Assembly: GCA_014885115.2 (NCBI GenBank)
Contig: WKLE02000099.1
Location: 1,137 to 16,106, forward strand
Direction of reading: 5' to 3'
DNA length: 14,970 nt
Source of the DNA: Asterionellopsis glacialis
Lineage: Eukaryota; Bacillariophyta; Plagiogrammaphyceae; Rhaphoneidales; Asterionellopsidaceae
Part shown: piece by piece, positions 8,325 to 14,970 of the stretch
Layout of the letters: every line of letters starts with the position of its first letter
How positions within the stretch are numbered: the first letter of the stretch is position 1
Notes under the pieces: generated by a model
Seen by the model: only the letters and a program-made list of their open reading frames with translations
The model's database searches: none
What the model was told of the DNA's origin: nothing
Translations under genes and position numbers: made by a program

Positions 8325-8341
8325 GCTTGCCGACTGCAAGC
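8325..8341. repeat. Small perfect inverted repeat
   Basis: GCTTGC and GCAAGC flank CGACT, giving a 6-bp stem with a 5-nt loop in AT-rich surroundings. No T-run or gene end is adjacent to support a terminator; function unknown. Confidence 0.5.
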
Positions 8342-8623
8342 GAATCCTTTTGAAAAAGGGGAACTTACCGGAGAAAATTGCCTAGGTAGAGATTCAAAAT
8401 AAATTAATCTTTCTCTATGATCGATTGATAGATAGGTGGAAAGTTAGTCCGAAAATGTATCAATCTGTACTGCAGATTTGACGTTCATATTGAACCCGAA
8501 CCTATTTATTAAGATCAGTGCATAAATGTCTACAGTTAAAATCCATGACAGGTCCCGTATGTCTCCCAACGCAATTTCTCTTGTCAACTACAAGGTGACC
8601 TGCAGCAGCCCTTTCAAGGTACA

Positions 8624-8639
8624 GCCGCCAGTAGGCGGC
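8624..8639. repeat. GC hairpin in a GC-richer patch
   Basis: GCCGCC-AGTA-GGCGGC is a perfect 6-bp all-GC stem with a 4-nt loop, inside a patch (about 8520-8700) visibly richer in GC than its flanks. CCGTATGT occurs twice nearby, at 8556-8563 and 8651-8658. It could belong to a structured RNA or an old element; neither is demonstrated. Confidence 0.5.
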
Positions 8640-8808
8640 AGAAAATGCAATCCGTATGTACCTGGTAATTGGCGTCATGCCTATGAATATATACAAATTA
8701 AAAAATGACTATGAATTTCGCGTATAAGTATCGTATTGTCGCTAACTTCAACTTTACCTTGTGCGACACTATTATACATCAATGATTTGAATTAGGGATA
8801 ATTTAACC

Positions 8809-8836
8809 GCGACAAAATTTTGTCGCCCCGACAAAA
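8809..8836. repeat. Alternating octamer palindrome cluster (CGACAAAA / TTTTGTCG)
   Basis: GCGACAAAATTTTGTCGC (8809-8826) is a perfect 18-bp palindrome. Its octamer appears a third time at 8829-8836, so CGACAAAA, TTTTGTCG and CGACAAAA follow each other in alternating orientation. The arrangement suits a dimeric DNA-binding protein or a transposon-end remnant. It lies about 490 bp upstream of the RPA2 start. Confidence 0.7.
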
Positions 8837-8996
8837 CAGGTTACAAAAAAATAGAAATATGCCTGAATATATATTATATACACGAGGCTACAAGATGCTG
8901 ACGTATTTTCCTAAATAAACTATGAAATTTTTATTCACGAGGCGACACTTTAGAGAGGAAAGACGAAAACTCACATGAATTTTAGAAAAAAGGTTT

Positions 8997-9016
8997 TCTG
9001 TCTGTCTGTCTGTCTG
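8997..9016. repeat. TCTG tetranucleotide microsatellite (5 copies)
   Basis: Five exact TCTG units, followed by a degenerate TCTA. A simple repeat about 310 bp upstream of the RPA2 start codon. Confidence 0.9.
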
Positions 9017-9100
9017 TCTATCAGTCGAAAACAGACCAAAATCACTTCTCATCATCTATTGGAGCAGGTCCCCTCCTCTCTTGCGCATGGGTTCATGAAA

Positions 9101-9138
9101 TACCGGGTACGGTACCACGTACTCTAGAGAGGTACCGG
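9101..9138. promoter_or_regulatory. GGTACC / GTACGGTAC cluster upstream of RPA2
   Basis: Within 38 bp there are GTACGGTAC (9107-9115), GGTACC at 9111-9116 and 9131-9136, and ACCGGT (9133-9138), all palindromic or nearly so. GTACGGTAC recurs at 9315-9323, just before the start codon. The position about 200 bp upstream fits a promoter element, but no factor is known to me. Confidence 0.35.
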
Positions 9139-9326
9139 TAGATCTCTGGAGACGAGCGTCTGTTCTTCGATTCCTTCCTCTGTTGGCTATCGCATACCCG
9201 GATATCAGGACATCACATTCCTGGCCAGCCAACATTAAACATCAAAAAAATTGCTACCTTCGTTTCTTTCTCTCGGTGTGAAGAGAACAAAAATAAAAAA
9301 AAGGACCACGCCAAGTACGGTACACC

Positions 9327-12300
9327 ATGGCGCCGAAGCTTTCTTCAAAGCACCCATCTGTATCCGATGGCGGCTCACCTTCTCCAATAAAGGAAACTTC
9401 ACGTTCCTTCCGTCGTGGACACTTACCCGCAGAAGAAGATGTTGAACGTCTTCGGACATTAAGTGCACCCCACGTGGATTCCTTCGACTTTTTCTTGACG
9501 CAAGGCATCACCAAGGCTATACAAGATATAGCAAGAGAACCGTATGAAATTGATATTGCTAATCCTACGCAAGACCAAATAGATCTCTCTGAAACAGAAA
9601 CTGTGCAGTTTTGGGTCCAGAATGTGAAGATATCCCCACCCACGAAGAAAGGGGATGGAATGTCAAGAGGCGATAAGGCACTCCATCCCCGAGAATGTCG
9701 TGAGTTGGGGCTGATGTACGCTGGTTCTATCCAGGGTGAATTTTGTTACCAAGTCATTCAAAGGCGAAACGGGCTTAAGCTGATGGGAAGCATTCACAAA
9801 ATCGTAAAGCAATTTGGTGATATGCCTATTATGGTTGGATCGAAAGCATGTCATTTAAGGAACAAATCTCCATTTCAGTTGCAAAAGATGAAGGAAGAAC
9901 AAAACGAGTTTGGAGGGTACTTTATCGTAGGCGGCATTGAACGATGTGTTCGTCTATTGCAAATTCCCCGACGAAACCATCCAACCGCAATCCAGCGTTC
10001 CAACTACAAGAATCGGGGACCCACCTATACCGATATGGGTGTGGCCATTCGGTGTGCTCGGCACTGTGGAGATCAAACTAGTATTACCAATACTGTTCAT
10101 TACTTGACAACCGGAGGCGCATCTATAAAGTTTGTGTCGCGTAAACAGGAATTTTTGCTTCCTGTCATTCTGGTCCTTCGAGCCTTGAGCGGTGGACGAC
10201 AACAGTCGTCGAGCTCTGGCAAACATACCGTCTTAGGCGGTCGTACTGATATTACAGATGAAGAGCTCTTCAATAGAATTGTACAAGGGAGTGAAACAAA
10301 TTCGTTCTTACGTGCACGAGCTGAATTATTGTTGCAGGATGCTAGATCACGATTTCCCGAACTTAACACTCCCACTGAGTGTTTAGCTTATTTGGGTGCC
10401 CGGTTCCGCAACCTCAGTATGAGAGCAGCTAGTACATCAGATGTCGACATTGGACATTTTATGATTCGTAGGTAAGTTGATCTTTGTACACAATGCAATT
10501 CTTATAGTTTCAATAGCGTGCAAATATCTCTCACCTTTAATGCGATCCATGATTAATACTGAAAGATACGTTTTGATTCATTTGGAAAAATATGAAGACA
10601 AATTAGAATGTCTATTGTTTCTTTTGCGTAAGCTATATTCATTTGTTTCTGGAGATTGTGGGGTGGACAACGCTGATTCTCTTCAAAACCAAGAGGTTTT
10701 GCTAACTGGTCATTTGATGACTTCCTTTGTAAAGGAAAAATTCGAGGAGATGCTTCAACAAATTCGAGGAGGCTTGATACAGGACATGCGAAAGGACTAC
10801 AGTGGAACACTATCTCATATTCAAGACAAAAAGTTCTGGTCGAAAATTGTTGATCGGCACTCTCTAGTTTCCTCAGGTGGAATAGGGAAGAAGGTGCAGC
10901 ACTTTTTATCCACTGGAAATATTGTATCTACCACGGGATTGGATCTCATGCAGGTATCAGGTTATACGATCGTTGCAGAGCGTCTGAACTTTCTAAGATA
11001 TTGTGCTCACTTTCGGTCGATTCATCGAGGACAATTTTTCATGGAAATGAAAACAACGGCGGTGCGAAAGCTTCTTCCTGATCAGTGGGGATTCTTGTGT
11101 CCCGTACATACACCCGATGGTGGTCCGTGTGGTCTCTTGAGTCATTTAGCCTTGAAATGTGAGACCTTAGCTTTCCCAGATGAAGCTAAGGAAGGCGGAG
11201 CTTTTAGTCTCGATCGTTTGCTTACATCACTGGGGGTCATACCGGTAGGAACTGGAGGCTCCAAGGGAGATGGTCGCGCGATATCCACAGAGTCGTACTT
11301 GACTGTTTGTATTGATGGAAGGGTCATTGGTGGAGCATCTCCAAAATTGTGCAAGTCAATTACTGCACACTTAAGGAAGCTGAAAGCTATGGGGTCGCCA
11401 GAAGTACCTCGAACCCTTGAAGTGGCACACATTCCGCAGAGTAAGAAAATCCATAAAAATCTGCTCCTGATGCTGTGTAGTTGTATTTCCTTTCCAATTT
11501 CTAATTTTCTCTCAACTTTCTCTTGAATTGCATTCAACTACAGCACACGTCGGTGGAACATTCCCTGGATTATACTTGTTCACCGGGGCTGCAAGGTTTG
11601 CGCGTCCTGTTTTGCACAGGGCAACAGGTCGAACCGAGATGATTGGACCGATGGAGCAACCATTCATGGACATCGCTTGCTTAGACGAAGATATTCGTGA
11701 AGGCATTACTACACATCAAGAACTTGACCCGACAAACATGCTCAGTCTGATATCGAGCTTAACTCCTTTCTCAGACTATAACCAGAGTCCACGTAATATG
11801 TATCAATGCCAAATGGGAAAACAAACCATGGGTACTCCATGCCACTCATACCCATACAGGACTGATAACAAACTATACCGGCTACAGAACCCACAATCAC
11901 CGATCGTACAGACTGCAAGGCACGGTAAATACAAAATGGACGAGTACCCGAATGGAGCAAATGCGGTAGTTGCAGTGATCAGTTATACTGGATTTGATAT
12001 GGAGGATGGTAAGGAATCAGAGGAAGATATATCTTATTTGTGTGGCCTGCTGAATTGCTAATTTATGTGCTTTCTTATCTTGTATATAGCTATGATTCTG
12101 AATAAGTCATCTTACGAGAGAGGATTTGGGCACGCGTCCATGTATAAAACCATGCAAGTCGACTTAGCTGATGAAGCAGATCGCGATGGAAAATCATCTA
12201 AGGATGGAAGTGGGATGGTATTTTCGAATAAAACCAATAGGTCTGGAGAGCTCCGTCATCCATCCTTGGGTGAAGATGGCCTTCCCGAAGTCGGATCCTG

Positions 12301-13481
12301 GGTGTACGAGGGCGATCCGCTTTATTGCGTTGTAGATGAGCTTTCTGGAAAGGATAAATGTGGCAAATACAAAGACAAGGATCCAGCATGTATTCACGCA
12401 GTTCGAACTCTAGCACCGGATGTTGGAAGCAAAGCTGCAAATAAGGCATCTATCACGTTGCGAATTCCTCGTAACCCTGTAATCGGCGACAAATTTTCCA
12501 GCCGTCACGGGCAAAAGGGTGTTCTTAGTATTCTGTGGCCGCAGATCGACATGCCCTTCAGTGAAAGTGGTATTACTCCCGATGTTATCATTAATCCACG
12601 TGAGTTATGAAGTGCTGATATCGTAAAATATGTCTCAATTCACTGCCGCCTATTGTTACTCATTTTTTCTTCTTTTCCCTCTTTTGTTGACAGATGCTTT
12701 TCCGAGTCGTATGACTATCGGTATGCTCATAGAAAGTATGGCAGGCAAGAGTGGTGCTTTGCATGGAATGTATCAGGTGAGTTACGCTATCAAAAAGACC
12801 GTGAAAGAAAAAGCATCATGATTCTCACTTATTTTCTTTCAGGATGGCACTCCTTTTGAGTTCCACGAGACAGGTGACAAATTAGCCATCGATCATTTCG
12901 GTGAGCAATTGCAAGCTGCGGGATATCATTACTATGGAAGTGAACCATTGTACAGCGGTGTATCGGGTTGCTTAATGCATGCTGATCTTTATATCGGGGT
13001 TGTCTTTTATCAGAGGTTGCGACACATGGTTTCTGATAAATACCAAGTCCGAGCTACCGGCCAGGTTAATCCTCTGACTAGGCAGCCCATTAAGGGGCGC
13101 AAGAAAGGTGGAGGAATTCGTCTCGGAGAAATGGAGCGCGACTCGTTACTGAGTCATGGAACTGCGTTCTTGCTGCAGGACCGATTGGTTAATTGTAGTG
13201 ACAAACATGTGTCTTACGCTTGTACTCGATGTGGTGACATGCTACTACCTTCTACGGAAAGAAGCAAAGTTCTATCAAGTGGACAACAGTCATCAGAAGC
13301 ACTCCATAAAGCTAGGCTTCGTACCTTTTGTCGTAATCCTGCCTGCCTGAAGACGCTTGACAGAGAGGAGGCTAGTGACGAGAAAGTAGAGCCAGTTATA
13401 CTTCCATACGTTTTCCGGTACTTAGCAAATGAGCTCGCGGCAATGAACATCAAAATGAAACTGGAATTCAAAGAAAATTAA
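9327..13481 (+). CDS. RPA2: DNA-directed RNA polymerase I second-largest subunit (RPA2/A135), six exons
   Basis: Joined CDS: 9327-10471, 10566-11440, 11544-12008, 12090-12599, 12694-12776 and 12843-13481, giving 3717 nt and 1238 residues, close to the family's usual 1100-1200. The start ATG sits in ACACCATGG, a strong initiation context. The protein is the beta-like catalytic subunit of Pol I, which makes the large rRNA precursor in the nucleolus. Pol I affinity is shown by [20 protein letters not shown] in exon 1 and by [20 protein letters not shown] at the exon 3 start. The catalytic core includes GFDMEDAM (about 823-830), [12 protein letters not shown] (961-972), [18 protein letters not shown] (from 997) and [17 protein letters not shown] (from 1110). 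A C-terminal zinc site is formed by C1153, C1156, C1189 and C1194. Every intron is GT-AG and phases match throughout; the intron 1 acceptor is the least certain. The 3' end is convergent with the XRN1-like gene. Confidence 0.95.
10472..10565 (+). other. RPA2 intron 1 (94 bp, phase 2)
   Basis: Donor GTAAGT at 10472; acceptor ...GAAAG ending at 10565. Two earlier AGs (10507 and 10516) would put the next exon out of frame, whereas this one gives MIRRYVLIHL, matching the family. If retained, the donor itself creates an in-frame TAA at 10473-10475. The polypyrimidine tract is weak. Confidence 0.75.
11441..11543 (+). other. RPA2 intron 2 (103 bp, phase 1)
   Basis: Donor GTAAGA at 11441; acceptor CTACAG ending at 11543 after a T/C-rich tract. 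Splicing restores [15 protein letters not shown]. If retained, the frame stops at 11524-11526. Confidence 0.9.
12009..12089 (+). other. RPA2 intron 3 (81 bp, phase 1)
   Basis: Donor GTAAGG at 12009; acceptor TATATAG ending at 12089. It splits the Ala codon of the near-universal DMEDAM motif, and splicing restores [17 protein letters not shown]. Retention gives a stop at 12059-12061. Confidence 0.95.
12600..12693 (+). other. RPA2 intron 4 (94 bp, phase 1)
   Basis: Donor GTGAGT at 12600; acceptor TTGACAG ending at 12693, preceded by a long T/C tract. It splits the His codon of NPHAFPSRMT. Retention gives a TGA at 12608-12610. Confidence 0.95.
12777..12842 (+). other. RPA2 intron 5 (66 bp, phase 0)
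   Basis: Donor GTGAGT at 12777; acceptor TTTCAG ending at 12842. Splicing restores [17 protein letters not shown]. It is the shortest intron; retention stays in frame for 14 codons and then hits TGA at 12819-12821. The upstream exon 5 is only 83 bp. Confidence 0.95.
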
Positions 13482-13555
13482 ATCTAAAGTAGCGTTCATC
13501 GCATCTACAATATTATTTAAAATCTAAAGGTTATAATAATTATTATTCGATGTCT
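13482..13555. other. 74-bp convergent gap between RPA2 and the XRN1-like gene
   Basis: Very AT-rich, with ATAATAATTATTATT near 13535, a near-perfect AT palindrome. The two 3' UTRs must share or overlap here. AATCTAAAG occurs twice (from 13481 and from 13520); no recognised poly(A) signal could be assigned. Confidence 0.6.
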
Positions 13556-14970
13556 TTATGCTGTAAACAGTGCTGCTGCGGCTGCAGCACTGCAACCCAG
13601 CAGACGTCCACGAACGTTTCCATTATTTCGTAGCAAGGTAGTCGCAGTGACGGTATTGAACCTATTATTTCTTACGGGAGCCCAAGAAAATCGAGCGTAA
13701 TTTGCTATCCCGCGTTGTCCGCCGGAAAGTGAAAATCCCTTCTTGGCGGCCATTGAAGAGGAGCGAGTTCCGCCAAGAGGGGATATGCCAGTGCTAAACT
13801 TCTGATTCGCAAATAGTGACTGCGACGTTTTCATCTGTGATGATGATATTTCGCCAGCTTCGTTAATCGGTGGCAAAACCGCCGACCTTTCAGCAGTCTT
13901 AGCGGTTCCCAAGCTCCCATCAACTCCGCCTTTGGTGCCAATCTTTGAAATACCCACCGTTGGACTTCCGCTATCGCTTTCTTTCTTGTTTGATCTTGTG
14001 AAAAAGGGATCTTTTTCAAGTAATGCTGGAACTTTCAGACGAGGGTCTTGACGAGATGGCGACCAAATCGCTGCATAGAGAGGGACCTCAACCTCGAACT
14101 TTGCAAATGTCTTCGCTGGTGATCCATCCGCTGTTGACGTAATATTCTTTAATGGTCGAACAGATAGAGTAGTGTTACATTCCGGTATTTTCCAGCCCCC
14201 AGTTCCAGACAGCCCTTCACCACGTTGGTATCGCTTTAAAATTTTGTCTCTTATTCCTTCCCAAGTATCTTTTCCATCTTTGTTCCAGGTTTGAAAAGGA
14301 TTCTTTCCTCTGAATGTACCATTTGAGTCAGAAATAGCCGTCACGAATCCCTCAGTCATATACGGGTATCCAATATATACGGTGGTTCCAATAAATTTTG
14401 GAGCTAGAACAGATATTGGAGGGAATTCCGGGAAATCGTCTGCTAACTCTAGAAGTGCTGTCAGATAACGACTTCTCATGCCAAATACATTAATTCCGAC
14501 ACGGCGACGCCATAAACTTTGAATGGGGACATCTCGTAAGGTTGGATAGCCTGGTAGTTGCCCGGTCGACCCTGCTTTTGCCTCAGGACGAAAGACCGCA
14601 GGCTTCTCCGACTTCACATTCCATTCGGAGTCATAAAATGATTCTGCGTTTGCCGTGCATGCTTCTATCGATTGGAAACATCTACCATCACCTAAACTTT
14701 GCACTTTCTCCTGGTGACCAGCATTATGGACGAACACATACGGCTTCCCGAATTCGTTTCTTTGTTTCTCTTCATCGCTCAGCATTTCATTTGAAACAAG
14801 TGTTCTTGATGCTTCAATTAGGCGTTTAGAATCAATGAACGGCAACAAAACTACTGCTTCCCAAGGCCAACGTTTCCCATTCATATCGACTGTAAAGCTC
14901 TCAGGATAAAAATCATTAATTGGCGATGACTTGTCCGTGAGCAACCAACGATAAGGTTCTGGCAAGAGAT
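13556..14970 (-). CDS. XRN1-like 5'-3' exoribonuclease, C-terminal portion (5' partial)
   Basis: The frame is open to the right edge; TAA is at 13556-13558 and about 470 residues are visible. The N-terminal end carries SPINDFYP, VDMNGKRWPWEAVVLLPFID and KRLIEA, the end of the conserved XRN nuclease core; the catalytic acidic residues lie off the edge. Next come VPIQSLWRRRVGINVFGMRS (about 14530-14465) and KFIGTTVYIGYPYMTEGFVT (about 14400-14337), which resemble the domains after the core in cytoplasmic XRN1. VPLYAAIWSPSRQDPRL follows. The last 150 or so residues are Ser/Gly/Lys-rich, probably disordered, and end in a six-Ala run. The family degrades 5'-monophosphorylated RNA, for XRN1 after decapping. 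XRN1 rather than XRN2/RAT1 is inferred from the post-core segments. The post-core part is shorter than in yeast or animal XRN1. No intron is seen here. Confidence 0.82.
   Translation of the reverse strand, partial: LLPEPYRWLLTDKSSPINDFYPESFTVDMNGKRWPWEAVVLLPFIDSKRLIEASRTLVSNEMLSDEEKQRNEFGKPYVFVHNAGHQEKVQSLGDGRCFQSIEACTANAESFYDSEWNVKSEKPAVFRPEAKAGSTGQLPGYPTLRDVPIQSLWRRRVGINVFGMRSRYLTALLELADDFPEFPPISVLAPKFIGTTVYIGYPYMTEGFVTAISDSNGTFRGKNPFQTWNKDGKDTWEGIRDKILKRYQRGEGLSGTGGWKIPECNTTLSVRPLKNITSTADGSPAKTFAKFEVEVPLYAAIWSPSRQDPRLKVPALLEKDPFFTRSNKKESDSGSPTVGISKIGTKGGVDGSLGTAKTAERSAVLPPINEAGEISSSQMKTSQSLFANQKFSTGISPLGGTRSSSMAAKKGFSLSGGQRGIANYARFSWAPVRNNRFNTVTATTLLRNNGNVRGRLLGCSAAAAAALFTA

Larger units (their letters stand above)
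7572..9326. promoter_or_regulatory. 1.75-kb divergent intergenic region between kinase and RPA2
   Basis: It separates two genes transcribed away from each other, so both promoters should lie here. No tRNA-like arms or coding motifs were found. Contents: AT-rich core about 7980-8480, a GC-richer patch about 8520-8700 with a hairpin, a palindrome cluster (8809-8836), repeated GCGACACT (8763-8770 and 8942-8949), a TCTG microsatellite and GTACNGTAC motifs near RPA2. Open frames of about 60 codons overlap on both strands at 8502-8708; I see no family in either. Confidence 0.6.

Noticed and set aside
7572..9326. tRNA or snRNA gene in the divergent intergenic region
   Set aside because: No T-arm-like GGTTCRA with a matching acceptor stem and no recognisable U1, U2, U5 or U6 signature on either strand by eye.
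10477..12821. Separate genes for the successive open frames downstream of 10475
   Set aside because: They are exons of one RPA2 gene: canonical GT-AG borders, matching phases and unbroken family motifs across each junction.

Overview
The window looks like nuclear DNA of a unicellular stramenopile, most likely a diatom. The support is: short GT-AG introns (66-103 bp) in one gene beside long intron-free genes; a Ty1/copia-like reverse-transcriptase relic; and two protein kinases built in a style I associate with diatom genomes (BspA-type leucine-rich repeats with ankyrin repeats, and FRD-type catalytic loops). The species cannot be named from the sequence alone.

Layout, left to right. (1) 1-3954 (+): the 3' part of a large modular signalling gene. 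Order: at least nine BspA-like LRR units of 23 residues, ankyrin-type repeats, an atypical protein kinase with an EF-hand between beta strands 2 and 3 of the N-lobe, a heptad linker, a conserved globular C-terminal module, a coiled coil and a terminal CaaX prenylation motif. Its start lies off the left edge. (2) 3955-4399: AT-rich spacer. (3) 4400-5282 (-): decayed retrotransposon reverse transcriptase broken by at least three frameshifts. (4) 5283-6077: non-coding, with one imperfect local duplication. (5) 6078-7571 (-): intron-free 497-residue TKL-like serine/threonine kinase. (6) 7572-9326: 1.75 kb divergent intergenic region with an octamer palindrome cluster, a TCTG microsatellite, hairpins and GTACNGTAC motifs. 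(7) 9327-13481 (+): second-largest subunit of RNA polymerase I (RPA2/A135), six exons and five small introns, 1238 residues; all junctions were placed from the conserved protein and phases. (8) 13556-14970 (-): C-terminal part of an XRN1-like 5'-3' exoribonuclease, cut by the right edge and convergent with RPA2 across 74 bp.

The genes do not form an operon or pathway. RPA2 and the exonuclease are housekeeping RNA-synthesis and RNA-decay genes; the two kinases look like lineage-specific signalling proteins. The least ordinary item is the first gene: ligand- or partner-binding repeats, a putative calcium sensor inside a kinase lobe and a lipid anchor in one polypeptide suggest a membrane-tethered, calcium-responsive receptor-like kinase. 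That reading is inference.
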